64,000 bases of DNA. Origin: Streptomyces sp. PsTaAH-137 (GTDB lineage: Bacteria > Actinomycetota > Actinomycetes > Streptomycetales > Streptomycetaceae). The stretch lies in contig NZ_QLLY01000010.1 in NCBI RefSeq assembly GCF_003259365.1, positions 1 to 64,000 on the forward strand, written 5' to 3'. The position numbers and the translations under genes were made by a program. Positions 23,592 through 32,494 of the stretch are shown in pieces (position 1 is the stretch's first letter; each line of letters opens with the position of its first letter). The notes below the pieces were generated by a model. The model had not been told where the DNA came from. It did not search any database and was given only the letters and a program-made list of their open reading frames with translations.

Positions 23592-25297
23592 TTCTCAGCC
23601 CCTTCGGCGGCGGGAACAGCGGTGGTTTCGGAGTCTTCGGAATCTGCGGAGGGTTCGGGTGCGCTCGGCGCCCTGGCGTGCACCTTGTCGACGAGTGCGC
23701 CCAGCTCCTCGGGGAGCTTCGCGGACTCGCTGCGGCCCAGGCCCGCCATCTCGACGACCGTGACGCCGTCGTCGCCGGTGGTGGCCCGCACCCAGACGCG
23801 GCGGCGCTGGATGAACAGGGAACCGACCAGTCCGGCGATGGCACCGATGGCGCCGATCAGCGCCCAGTCGGTGCCGGGCTGCTTGGCGACCTCGAAGGTC
23901 GCCCACTCCTTGACGCCCTTCTCGAACGTGACCGAGCCGGCGCCGTTCGGCAGCTTCATGGACTCGCCGGGCAGCAGCCGCTTCTTCAGCAGCGCGCCCT
24001 TGGAGTCCTTGAACTGCTTCATGTTGGTCGTGTCCAGCTGGTACACGTTCTGCGGGATGCCGGAGTCGACGCCCAGGCTGCCGTGGTACGCGGAGAGCGC
24101 CAGGACGGGGAAGTCGAGCGCCGGGAACTGGGAGAACATGTCGCCCTTCCCTGAGCCCGCGAAGGTCGGCACGAAGAAGGCGTTGAAGCCGAGCTGCTCC
24201 TTCTTCCCCTGCCCGTTCTTGTAGCCGTCCATCACCTTGACCGCGCCGGTCGACGTCTGGTTGGAGTCGATCGGCAGCAGCGGTACCGCCTGCTTCGAGA
24301 CGACCTTGCCCTTGCCGTCGCGGACGGTGACCACGGGCGCGTAGCCGTGGCCGGAGAGGAAGACCTTGGTGCCGTTGATCTTCAGCGGCTCGTTGACCTT
24401 GATGGTCGCGTTCTTCTCCTTGCCGTCGGCACCCTCGCTGTAGACGACGTCGGCCTTGTACGTGCGCGCGGTGCCCTTGTTGGGACCGCTGCGCTCGTAC
24501 GTGCCCGTGAAGTCCTTGAGCGTGAAGCTGAAGGGTTCGAGGCCGGTGTCCTTGTCGAAGAGGTTGCCGGAGGAGAAGTCGTCGTACTGGGTGAGGGTGT
24601 TGGCGAAGCCGTCGCCCTCCAGGATCAGCTTCGTGCCGTCGGACTTGAAGAGCTGTCCGGTGGCGAAGCCGACCAGCATCACGATCAGCGAGATGTGGAA
24701 GACCAGGTTGCCGGCCTCGCGCAGATAGCCCTTCTCGGCGGCGACGGCGGAGCCCGCGACGTGCGAGCGGTAGCGCCGCTTCCTCAGCAGCGTGAGCGCG
24801 GCCTCGCGGACCTCGTCCGCACCGGTCTCGGTGCGCCAGGTCGCGTATGCGGGCATCCGGTCGAGGCGCTTGGGGGCACCCGGCGGGCGGCCGCGCAGCT
24901 GGCCGACGAACTGCCAGGTGCGCGGGATGATGCAGCCGATCAGCGAGACGAACAGCAGGATGTAGATCGCGGAGAACCACACCGAGCTGTAGACGTGGAA
25001 GAGGCCGAGCTTGTCGTAGACCGGCCCGAGGTGCTCGTGGGCCTTCTTGAACGCGTCGACCTTCATCTGGTCGGTGCCGGACTGCGGGATCAGTGAGCCG
25101 GGGATCGCCGCGAGCGAGAGCAGGAACAGCAGGATCAGCGCGACCCGCATGGAGGTCAGCTGCCGCCAGAACCAGCGGGCCCAGCCGATGACACCGAACT
25201 TGGCGGAGCCGGGGGTGCGGTCCTCCTGCGGGGCCGTGCTGAGCTGGGCCACGGCCTCCTGCTCAGAGGCCTCTTCGGGGGTGTTTGTCTTGCTCAT
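23588..25297 (-). CDS. resB: Cytochrome c biogenesis protein ResB
   Basis: 569 residues. Four membrane segments are seen, three in the N-terminal half (LTSMRVALILLFLLSLAAIPGSLIPQ, SSVWFSAIYILLFVSLIGCIIPR, NLVFHISLIVMLVGFATGQLF) and one near residue 485 (WALIGAIGAIAGLVGSLFIQRR). A large extracytoplasmic domain lies between. It partners CcsB in haem delivery. Spacing is tight: three bases after ccdA and a four-base overlap with ccsB. Confidence 0.95.
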   Translation of the reverse strand: MSKTNTPEEASEQEAVAQLSTAPQEDRTPGSAKFGVIGWARWFWRQLTSMRVALILLFLLSLAAIPGSLIPQSGTDQMKVDAFKKAHEHLGPVYDKLGLFHVYSSVWFSAIYILLFVSLIGCIIPRTWQFVGQLRGRPPGAPKRLDRMPAYATWRTETGADEVREAALTLLRKRRYRSHVAGSAVAAEKGYLREAGNLVFHISLIVMLVGFATGQLFKSDGTKLILEGDGFANTLTQYDDFSSGNLFDKDTGLEPFSFTLKDFTGTYERSGPNKGTARTYKADVVYSEGADGKEKNATIKVNEPLKINGTKVFLSGHGYAPVVTVRDGKGKVVSKQAVPLLPIDSNQTSTGAVKVMDGYKNGQGKKEQLGFNAFFVPTFAGSGKGDMFSQFPALDFPVLALSAYHGSLGVDSGIPQNVYQLDTTNMKQFKDSKGALLKKRLLPGESMKLPNGAGSVTFEKGVKEWATFEVAKQPGTDWALIGAIGAIAGLVGSLFIQRRRVWVRATTGDDGVTVVEMAGLGRSESAKLPEELGALVDKVHARAPSAPEPSADSEDSETTAVPAAEGAEK

Positions 25298-25300
25298 CGA

Positions 25301-26074
25301 TCAGATTCCCACCGTGAAGCCGTTGGACCAGGTCTGCATCTGCTGTACGAGGCTGTCCCACGCCCCACTGAGCAGCAGAACGCCGGTCAGGATCATCATG
25401 ACGCCGCCGATGCGCATCACCCAGGCGTAGTGCCGCTTCACCCAGCCGAAGGCGCCGAGCGCCTTGCGGAAGGCGATCGCGGCGAGCACGAAGGGGACGC
25501 CGAGTCCGGCGCAGTACGCGACCATCAGCAGGGCGCCGCGGCCCGCGCTCCCCTGGTCCATCGCCAGGGTGCTCACGGAGGCCAGCGTCGGGCCGATGCA
25601 CGGGGTCCAGCCGATGCCGAACAGTGCGCCCAGTATCGGCGCCCCGACCAGACCGGTCACCGGGCGCTTGTGGATGCGGAACTCACGCTGCGTCATCCAG
25701 GGCATCAGCCCCATGAAGAAGATCCCCATGACGATCATGAGGACTCCGAGGATCTTGGTCAGGACGCCCTGGTACTCCTGGAGCGTCTGGCCGAAGAAGC
25801 CGAAGAGCGCGCCGCCGGACACGAAGACGGCGGTGAACCCGAGGACGAAGAGACCGGCGCCCGCCGCCATCCGCCCGCGTCGGGCCTCGGCGAGGTCGGT
25901 GCCGCTGACACCGGTCACGTAGGACAGGTAACCGGGGACGAGGGGCAGGACGCACGGGGAGAAGAAGGAGACGAGCCCGCCGAGCAGTGCGATCGGCAGG
26001 GCCACCACCAGGGCACCGTTCTCGACGGTGCCACCGATGCCGCCGGCGGCGAGTGTGAGGGACACCTCGGTCAC
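25301..26074 (-). CDS. ccdA: Cytochrome c biogenesis protein CcdA (thiol-disulfide transmembrane carrier)
   Basis: 257 residues with six membrane segments. The redox cysteines are Cys41 (SFFSPCVLPLVPG) and Cys159 (GWTPCIGPTLAS), in the two symmetric P-C motifs of the family. It moves electrons from thioredoxin to extracytoplasmic ResA. It starts with GTG overlapping the resA stop by four bases. Confidence 0.95.
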   Translation of the reverse strand: MTEVSLTLAAGGIGGTVENGALVVALPIALLGGLVSFFSPCVLPLVPGYLSYVTGVSGTDLAEARRGRMAAGAGLFVLGFTAVFVSGGALFGFFGQTLQEYQGVLTKILGVLMIVMGIFFMGLMPWMTQREFRIHKRPVTGLVGAPILGALFGIGWTPCIGPTLASVSTLAMDQGSAGRGALLMVAYCAGLGVPFVLAAIAFRKALGAFGWVKRHYAWVMRIGGVMMILTGVLLLSGAWDSLVQQMQTWSNGFTVGI

Positions 26075-26691
26075 TTCTCCGCGATCACGGGGTCGATCAT
26101 CTTGTCGAGGTTCTTCTCGCTGAGCGCCCGCAGGGAGCGCGCCGCGATGTTGCCCTCACGATCGATGACCAGCGTGGACGGGATGGACTGCGGGTTGAGG
26201 GTGCCCTTCTTGAACTGGAGCAGCAGCTTGCCCGAGGGGTCGTAGTAGCTCGGGTACGTGATGCCGTAGTCCTTCTCGAAGGACTTGGCCGGGCCGCTGT
26301 CGGGGTCCCGGGTGTTGATGCCGAGGAACTGGACGTCCTGGTCCTTGGTCCGCTCGGCGGCCTTCGCGAAGTACCTGGCCTCGGCGCGGCAGGGCGGGCA
26401 CCAGGAGCCCCAGACGTTGATGACGACGACCTTGCCCTTGTAGGCGGACAGGGTCAGCTTGTCGCCGTTGAGGTCCTTGCCGGTGAGGTCGGGGGCCGGG
26501 GACCGCTCGCCCTTCTCGACGGTGGCGATGCCGCCCGTGCCCGTCACGAAGTTGGTGTTGTCCCCGCCGCCGGAGACGCCGCCATTGCCGCACGCCGTCA
26601 GGACCAGGGCCGCCACGGCGGCTCCTACGGTCAGCTTGGCGGCGCGGCGCGTGGTCGCGGCGATGCGGGGGGCGCGGCAGGCGGCACTCAT
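26071..26691 (-). CDS. resA: TlpA/ResA family thiol-disulfide oxidoreductase, lipoprotein
   Basis: 206 residues. An Arg-rich N-terminus and hydrophobic stretch end in the lipobox LTAC (Cys34), so it is anchored outside the membrane. The thioredoxin fold has WCPPC (Cys98 and Cys101) and a cis-Pro at SIPST. It reduces the haem-binding cysteines of apocytochrome c. First gene of resA-ccdA-resB-ccsB; no clear ribosome site is seen before the ATG, so initiation may be leaderless. Confidence 0.93.
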   Translation of the reverse strand: MSAACRAPRIAATTRRAAKLTVGAAVAALVLTACGNGGVSGGGDNTNFVTGTGGIATVEKGERSPAPDLTGKDLNGDKLTLSAYKGKVVVINVWGSWCPPCRAEARYFAKAAERTKDQDVQFLGINTRDPDSGPAKSFEKDYGITYPSYYDPSGKLLLQFKKGTLNPQSIPSTLVIDREGNIAARSLRALSEKNLDKMIDPVIAEK

Positions 26692-26757
26692 GTGAAAAGT
26701 TTCGCATGTCCGTTCAAGGGATCTTTCGCACCCCCCTCATGACGGGAAAAGCCCACT

Positions 26758-28056
26758 TCAGGAGTGGTTTGTGCCGCTCTTTTCGTGGTGCTTCCCCGTG
26801 ACCGTCCCGGGCTTCTCCAGGAACGTCCGCCAGCCCTGCGCCGGCCGCTGCCCGACGTCGAGCGTGCGCAGTTTGTCCAGCACCTCGGGGTCCTGGACGT
26901 CCAGCCAGTCGACGAACTGCCGGAAGGAGACGAGGCGCACGTCACTGTCCTTCTCGGCGGTGGCCGCGATGTGCTTGAACGCTTCTTCAACGGCGTCCAT
27001 GTAGATGCCGCCGTTCCACTCCTCGAAGTGGTTGCCGATGAAGAACGGTGCCCGGTTCGTCCGGTACGCGCGGTCGAACCCGGCGATGTACGCGGCCGTC
27101 GACTGCTTGCGCCAGCCCGGGTAGTTGTACGAGGGCGCGCGGGTGGAGTTGTGGGACTGGTTCGCCAGCATGTTGTAGTCCATCGACAGCACCTCGAAGG
27201 AGCGGCCGGGGAACGGGACGGCCTGGAGCGGCAGGTCCCAGACGCCCATCCGCTTCTCGGGCCAGCGCTGGCGGCCGCCGGGCGAGGACGCGTCGTAGCG
27301 CCAGCCGAGCTCGCGGGCGGTGGGCAGCAGGTTGTCCTGGCCGAGCAGGCACGGCGTGCGGCCGCCGGCCAGCTCCTTGTCGTAGTCGAACGGCAGGGGC
27401 GGCAGGTCCGTCCAGCCCGAGTTCGTCCGCCAGTTCTGGACGAACGACTTGGCCTGGTCGATCTCGCTGCGCCACTGCTCCGGCGTCCAGTTGGCGACGG
27501 TACCGCTGCCCACGCAGAAGTGGCCGTTGAAGTGCGTGCCGATCTCGTGGCCTTCGAGCCAGGCCTGCCGGGTGTACTTCAGCGTCGCCTTGATGTGCTC
27601 GTCGGTGAGGTAGCCGATGTCGGAGGCGCCGACCGCGTTGTTCGGCGGGTGGTACAGGCGCTTCTTCGACTCCGGCAGCAGATAGAGCCCGGAGAGGAAG
27701 AAGGTCATGTGGGCGCCGTGGTCCTCGGCGAGCTTGAGGAAGCGCGGGAACAGGCCGTTGCCCACCTCGCCCGCGCCGTCCCAGGAGAAGATCACGAACT
27801 GCGGCGGCTTCTGGCCGGGTTCGAGCTTCTCGGGTGCGCGCGGCTGCCTGGGCTGCTTGCCGGTGTACGCGGTCGAGCCGTCGCCGATGGGCTTCACCGA
27901 CGGCTGCTTGGGCGCTCCGGGGTGACCCGGCTTGTGCGACTCACCCCGCACCGTCGACGGCGCGTCGCCCGACCCCGAGCCGCAGCCGGCCAGCGCGGCC
28001 GCGGCGGCCGCGCCCGCTCCCATGCCGATGAGTCCCCTGCGGCTGACGTCGCGCAT
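26758..28056 (-). CDS. Polysaccharide deacetylase-like Tat lipoprotein
   Basis: 432 residues from the ATG with AGGGGA five bases upstream. The signal peptide has a twin-arginine motif (VSRRGLIGMGAG) and a lipobox (LAGC), so it should be exported folded and lipidated. The NodB-type fold shows FVIFSWDGAGEVG with the metal Asp, and EIGTHFNGHFC in the place of the H-x-x-x-H motif. The catalytic residues look partly altered compared with classical chitin or peptidoglycan deacetylases, so activity is uncertain. The frame is open upstream, but the Tat signal marks the start. Neighbours do not reveal its substrate. Confidence 0.85.
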   Translation of the reverse strand: MRDVSRRGLIGMGAGAAAAAALAGCGSGSGDAPSTVRGESHKPGHPGAPKQPSVKPIGDGSTAYTGKQPRQPRAPEKLEPGQKPPQFVIFSWDGAGEVGNGLFPRFLKLAEDHGAHMTFFLSGLYLLPESKKRLYHPPNNAVGASDIGYLTDEHIKATLKYTRQAWLEGHEIGTHFNGHFCVGSGTVANWTPEQWRSEIDQAKSFVQNWRTNSGWTDLPPLPFDYDKELAGGRTPCLLGQDNLLPTARELGWRYDASSPGGRQRWPEKRMGVWDLPLQAVPFPGRSFEVLSMDYNMLANQSHNSTRAPSYNYPGWRKQSTAAYIAGFDRAYRTNRAPFFIGNHFEEWNGGIYMDAVEEAFKHIAATAEKDSDVRLVSFRQFVDWLDVQDPEVLDKLRTLDVGQRPAQGWRTFLEKPGTVTGKHHEKSGTNHS

Positions 28057-28200
28057 ACCGTCCCCTTGCTCTTCGCACTCAGCCACCCATTCACAGGGCG
28101 GCACCCCCTTAGAGGGCGTGCGGGACACGCGGGTTCCTGGAATTACGACGCTTTTGGGGTGTTTTGGTGTGGCAGACGGCCGAAGCAGAGGGGAAACACA

Positions 28201-28228
28201 GAAGGGCCGCCGCGGCCGGCGGCCCTTC
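28201..28228 (-). terminator. Hairpin terminator of the hemL-phosphatase unit
   Basis: A perfect 12-bp stem (GAAGGGCCGCCG and complement) with loop CGGC lies 14 bases after the phosphatase stop on the minus strand. Confidence 0.88.
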
Positions 28229-28241
28229 GCGCGTTCACAGG

Positions 28242-28934
28242 TCAGGCGCCGAACGCCTTGTCCTTGCCCTTCACCGGCTTGGCCCCGGCCCGCAGGTGGG
28301 CGGGGACGAGGTCGATGGCCGGCTCGCTGTAGCCCACCGAGACGATCTTGTCGCCACGGTAGGTGAAGGTCGTCAGCGAGGCGAGGGTGCACTGCCGCTT
28401 GCGCGGGTCGTGCCACAGCCGCCGCTTCTCGACGAAGGAGCGCACGATCCAGATGGGCAGCTGGTGGCTGACGCACACCGCCTCGTGGCCGCGCGCCGCG
28501 TCCTTGGCCGCGTCGAGCGCGCCCATCATGCGGACGACCTGCTCGACGTAGGGCTCGCCCCACGACGGCTTGAACGGGTTGACGAGGTGCTTCCAGTTGT
28601 CCGGATTCTTCAGCGCGCCGTCGCCGACGCCGAAGGTCTTGCCCTGGAACACGTTGCCCGCCTCGATGAGACGGTCGTCACTGTCGAGGCCGAGGCCGTG
28701 CGCCTTGGCGATCGGCGTCGCCGTCTCCTGCGCCCGCTCCAGCGGGGAGGCGACGACATGCGTGATGTCGCGCGCCGAGAGGTGCTCGGCGACCCGGTCG
28801 GCCATCTGCCGCCCCAGCTCGGAGAGGTGGTAGTCGGGCAGCCGCCCGTACAGGATCCCCTCCGGGTTGTGCACCTCGCCGTGGCGCATCAGGTGGACGA
28901 CGGTGATGTCGCTGTCGCTCTTGGGGGTGCTCAT
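28242..28934 (-). CDS. Histidine phosphatase (phosphoglycerate mutase-like) family protein
   Basis: 230 residues. The phosphohistidine motif is HLMRHGEVHNPEG near the N-terminus, with SPLERAQETA and a second catalytic His in CVSHQLPIWI. Fold and length suit a small-molecule or protein phosphatase; the substrate is unknown. Its ATG overlaps the hemL stop by four bases, so the two proteins are made together, and a link to tetrapyrrole or cytochrome supply is possible. Confidence 0.92.
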   Translation of the reverse strand: MSTPKSDSDITVVHLMRHGEVHNPEGILYGRLPDYHLSELGRQMADRVAEHLSARDITHVVASPLERAQETATPIAKAHGLGLDSDDRLIEAGNVFQGKTFGVGDGALKNPDNWKHLVNPFKPSWGEPYVEQVVRMMGALDAAKDAARGHEAVCVSHQLPIWIVRSFVEKRRLWHDPRKRQCTLASLTTFTYRGDKIVSVGYSEPAIDLVPAHLRAGAKPVKGKDKAFGA

Positions 28935-30256
28935 GCGGTGGCCTCCGCGGCCGCGCGGGCGGCAGCCGGGAGCGCGGCGGCGATGCGCTCGACCGCCCGC
29001 TCGTCGTGGGTGGTCGAGACGAACCAGGACTCGAACGCGGACGGCGGCAGATACACGCCCTGCTCCAGCATCGAGTGGAAGAACGGGGTGAAGCGGAAGG
29101 ACTCCTGGCCCTTCGCGTCGTCGTAGTTCCGGACCTCGCCGTCGGTGAAGAACACGGAGAACATGTTCGACGCGTTCTGCACCCGGTGGGCGACGCCCTC
29201 CTTGGTGAGCGCGTCCGAGACGAGCGTACGGAGCTGCTCGCTCACCGCGTCGACCTTGGCGTACGCGGCGTCGTCGAGCAGCCGGAGCTGGGCGAGACCG
29301 GCGGCGGTCGCGATCGGGTTACCGGACAGGGTGCCCGCCTGGTAGACCGGGCCCGCCGGGGCGAGGTGGGCCATCACGTCGGCGCGGCCGCCGAACGCCG
29401 CGGCGGGGAAGCCGCCGCCCATGACCTTGCCGAACGTCATCAGGTCCGGGACGACCCCGTCGACGCCGAACCAGCCGGCCTTCGAGGTGCGGAAGCCCGT
29501 CATGACCTCGTCGGAGATGTACAGCGCGCCGTTCTCCCGGCACGCCTCCTTCAGCCCGGCGTTGAAGCCGTCGCGCGGCGGCACGACGCCCATGTTGCCG
29601 GGCGAGGCCTCGGTGATCACGCAGGCGATCTCGCCGGGGTGCGCGGCGAACGCGGCCCGCACCGCCTCGATGTCGTTGTACGGCAGGACGATCGTGTCGC
29701 CGGCCTGGGCGCCGGTGACGCCGGGGGTGTCCGGGAGGCCGAAGGTGGCGACGCCGGAACCGGCGGCGGCGAGCAGCGCGTCGACGTGCCCGTGGTAGCA
29801 GCCGGCGAACTTGATCACCTTGGCGCGGCCGGTGAAGCCGCGGGCCAGCCGGATCGCCGACATGGTCGCCTCGGTGCCGGAGGACACCAGACGCACCTGC
29901 TCGACGGGCTCGATCCGCGCGACGATCTCCTCGGCGAGCGCGACCTCGCCCTCACCGGGCGTGCCGAAGGAGGTGCCGCGGGCGACGGCCTCCTGCACGG
30001 CCGCGATGACCTCGGGGTGTGAATGGCCGAGGATCATCGGCCCCCACGAGCACACGAGGTCGACGTACTCGCGACCGTCGGCGTCCGTCAGATACGGACC
30101 GGTACCGGACACCATGAAACGGGGCGTACCGCCCACGGCTCGGAACGCGCGCACCGGAGAGTTCACGCCACCGGGGGTGACGACGGACGCACGGTCGAAG
30201 AGCCCCTGCGAAACGGGTGCCTCATAGGGATAGGGGGTGTTGTTCGCCTCTGCCAT
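28931..30256 (-). CDS. hemL: Glutamate-1-semialdehyde 2,1-aminomutase
   Basis: 441 residues. PLP-dependent class III aminotransferase fold. The PLP-binding lysine is Lys277 (MTFGKVMGGG), the phosphate-contact segment is SSGTEATMSAIRLARGFTGR, and CYHGH follows. It converts glutamate-1-semialdehyde into 5-aminolevulinate in the C5 route to haem and other tetrapyrroles. It precedes the histidine phosphatase gene (ATGA overlap) and lies beside the cytochrome c maturation operon, consistent with haem supply. Confidence 0.96.
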   Translation of the reverse strand: MAEANNTPYPYEAPVSQGLFDRASVVTPGGVNSPVRAFRAVGGTPRFMVSGTGPYLTDADGREYVDLVCSWGPMILGHSHPEVIAAVQEAVARGTSFGTPGEGEVALAEEIVARIEPVEQVRLVSSGTEATMSAIRLARGFTGRAKVIKFAGCYHGHVDALLAAAGSGVATFGLPDTPGVTGAQAGDTIVLPYNDIEAVRAAFAAHPGEIACVITEASPGNMGVVPPRDGFNAGLKEACRENGALYISDEVMTGFRTSKAGWFGVDGVVPDLMTFGKVMGGGFPAAAFGGRADVMAHLAPAGPVYQAGTLSGNPIATAAGLAQLRLLDDAAYAKVDAVSEQLRTLVSDALTKEGVAHRVQNASNMFSVFFTDGEVRNYDDAKGQESFRFTPFFHSMLEQGVYLPPSAFESWFVSTTHDERAVERIAAALPAAARAAAEATA

Positions 30257-30506
30257 GCCTCTCAGCGTACGGCCCGTGTCCTCGGTCCCCTCCGCGCGGA
30301 CCCGTCGCGGCCTAGACTCGCACTGTCAGAACTCTGCACGGCATCTGTACGGGTGGTGGGGGCCGCGCTCGCGCAGTTGTTCCGTCGGCACGTTTCGGCG
30401 GATGACCGTGGGGGAGGTCACTGACACGATGATCGGGTTGCGCGTCGGCGGTCGCGCGGCCTAGAAAAGGGCCCTGGCGCCCTGAGAACAGCAGTCGGGT
30501 GGAGAT

Positions 30507-31076
30507 ATGCATCGCGGTGGCGGCGGACTGGGCGAGGGGACCGACGACCTGGGCCCCCGGCGTGCCCGGCGGGGAAAGCACCGACGCGACGACCGCGGGG
30601 AGCCATTGGTGGGGAGCGGAAGCGGGAATGGTGGCCGGGTGGGGGTGACGTACAAATACTTCGGCGCGCCCGACGGCGCCACGGCGGCCCGTGTCCCGAT
30701 CTCCATGCGTCCCGAGGAGCTCGGCGGTGACGAGCTCGGCATGGGCGGCATGTTCACCAAGATCAAGCCGGAGACGATGGCCGCGATGGTCCTCACCGGC
30801 ATCGAGGGCATACCCCTGCACAAGGTCCCGCCGCTGGAGCTGGTCGTGCTCCATCCCGACTACGCGGTGGTGAAGCTGCCGATGACGGTCGTCGACCCGC
30901 TGCGCGGGGTGGGCGAGGAGGCCGTCGGCGCGGCGGCGTTCATCTGGTCCACGGTCCCCGACCGGGGCGGCCCGCGCGACGCGTTCAATGTGTACCAACT
31001 GCTCCACGAATGGCAGGACTTCAGCCACCGTCTGCACGACGCCGGGCATCAGGCGTACTGCCTGGTGTGGCCGTGA
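30507..31076 (+). CDS. Conserved hypothetical protein
   Basis: 189 residues from the ATG with GGTGGAGAT before it. The first 46 residues are Gly/Arg-rich and low in complexity; recognisable folded sequence begins at VTYKYFGAPDG, and the GTG at 30645 is an alternative start. The core has alternating hydrophobic strands (MVLTGIEGIPLHKVPPLELVVLHPDYAVVKLPMTVV) and no signal peptide. I do not recognise the family beyond a Streptomyces-type hypothetical. Its stop overlaps the DinB-like gene by four bases (GTGA), so the two are co-translated. A 250-base upstream region separates it from hemL. Confidence 0.75.
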   Translation: MHRGGGGLGEGTDDLGPRRARRGKHRRDDRGEPLVGSGSGNGGRVGVTYKYFGAPDGATAARVPISMRPEELGGDELGMGGMFTKIKPETMAAMVLTGIEGIPLHKVPPLELVVLHPDYAVVKLPMTVVDPLRGVGEEAVGAAAFIWSTVPDRGGPRDAFNVYQLLHEWQDFSHRLHDAGHQAYCLVWP

Positions 31077-31579
31077 CCGCGCCGGGCACGGAGACGGAGA
31101 CTCTGCTCGCCGTCCTGGCCGGGCAGCGCCGCCACGTGCTCGGCATCCTCGAAGGGCTCGACGACGAGGCCCTCCGCAAGCCCGTACTGCCCTCCGGCTG
31201 GTCCTGCCTCGGCCTGCTCCGGCACCTGACCCTGGACGTCGAGCGGTTCTGGTTCCGGGCCGTGTTCCTCGGCGAGCCGGACGTCATCGCCTCCATCGAC
31301 GGTCTCGGTGACTCCTGGCAGGTGCCCGCGGACGCGACGGCCGCCGACGTGCTCGACGCCTACCGCGCGGCGACCCGGCGTGCGGACGCCGTCATCACCG
31401 CCGCCGCCCCGGACGACCCGCCCGCCTGGTGGCCCGCCCATCTGTTCGACTCGGACTACCGGCTGCACACCCTGCGCGAACTGCTGCTGCACGTGATCAC
31501 CGAGACGGCGTGCCACGCCGGCCATCTCGACGCGGCCCGCGAACTCCTCGACGGACGCCGCTGGCTGGTCCTCACCTGA
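31073..31579 (+). CDS. DinB family protein (DUF664-like)
   Basis: 168 residues from a GTG overlapping the preceding stop. Four-helix bundle of DinB/YfiT type: GLLRHLTLDVERFWFRAVF holds the first metal His and LLLHVITETACHAGHLDAARELL holds the H-x-x-x-H pair that completes a divalent metal site. In actinobacteria many such proteins are mycothiol-dependent transferases or isomerases; the exact reaction is unknown. It converges with the F420 oxidoreductase gene. Confidence 0.88.
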   Translation: MTAPGTETETLLAVLAGQRRHVLGILEGLDDEALRKPVLPSGWSCLGLLRHLTLDVERFWFRAVFLGEPDVIASIDGLGDSWQVPADATAADVLDAYRAATRRADAVITAAAPDDPPAWWPAHLFDSDYRLHTLRELLLHVITETACHAGHLDAARELLDGRRWLVLT

Positions 31580-31582
31580 GGG

Positions 31583-32458
31583 TCACCGTCGCGGCGGCCC
31601 CGCCTCGATGCGGCGCAGCACGGCCTCGTACGAGTCGATGAAGCCGCCGTCCTGGAGCTGGCGTTCGTCCCACCAGGTGGCGCCCGCGTCGGCGAGCGGG
31701 CCGATGATGTCGAGGGCCTTGGCCCGGTCGCCGGGGGTGAGGCCGCCGACGACGATCTCGAAGTCCTCGCCCGGGGCGTCCCGGTGCTCCCGGACGTACG
31801 CGACGACCTCGGCCAGCCGGTCCGGGTGCGGCGGTACGCCGTGCAGGGCGTCGGTGAAGAGCGGGGCGGCGCCGTCCCAGCGGGCCGCGCGGCGCATCGG
31901 GCGGCGGTTCGGCCAGAAGCCGCCGATCCAGACGGGCGGCCGGGGCCGCTGGACGGTCGCGGGCAGCAACTGGGTGTCGTGGACGCGGTAGTGGGCGCCG
32001 GTGTGGTCGACGGTCTCGCCCGACCAGTAGCGGGTGAGCACGTCGAGTCCCTCGTCGAGGCGTTCGGCGTGCACGGCGCGGTCGACGGTGTCGCCGAAGC
32101 TGCCGTACTCGTCCTCGGCGGGCCCGCCGAGCCCCGCCCCGAAGACCACGCGGCCGCCGCTGAGCGCGTCCAGGGTGGCGACCTGCCGGGCCAGCTGCTC
32201 GGGCCGGTAGCGGGGCACGGGCGTGAGCAGGGTGCCGAGCCGGATCCGGGAGGTGGCGAGGGCGGCGGCGGTGAGCAGCATCCACGGGTCGCCGAACGGC
32301 TTGCCGCGCTGCACCTGCTTGTCGTGGACCACGTGGTCCCAGATCAACAGACCGTCCCAGCCCGCCTGTTCGGCCGCGGCGGCGGTCCTCGCGACGGTAC
32401 GGGCGTCGGCGAAGTCGCCGAAGTTGGGGATGTTCACGGAGAAGCGCATGAAAGTCAT
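31583..32458 (-). CDS. LLM class F420-dependent oxidoreductase
   Basis: 291 residues (MRFSVNIPNFGDFADARTVARTAAAAEQAGWDGLLIWDHVV). The bacterial luciferase-like TIM barrel is recognised by RIRLGTLLTPVPRYRPEQLARQVATLDALSGGRVVFGAGLG, typical of coenzyme F420 users. The substrate is unknown. An inner ATG three codons later (32449) is an equally possible start. It lies between the DinB-like gene and the sensor kinase without obvious operon link. Confidence 0.88.
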   Translation of the reverse strand: MTFMRFSVNIPNFGDFADARTVARTAAAAEQAGWDGLLIWDHVVHDKQVQRGKPFGDPWMLLTAAALATSRIRLGTLLTPVPRYRPEQLARQVATLDALSGGRVVFGAGLGGPAEDEYGSFGDTVDRAVHAERLDEGLDVLTRYWSGETVDHTGAHYRVHDTQLLPATVQRPRPPVWIGGFWPNRRPMRRAARWDGAAPLFTDALHGVPPHPDRLAEVVAYVREHRDAPGEDFEIVVGGLTPGDRAKALDIIGPLADAGATWWDERQLQDGGFIDSYEAVLRRIEAGPPRR

Positions 32459-32494
32459 GGTGACCGGCGCGCGGCACGGCCGCCACGGGGTTGT

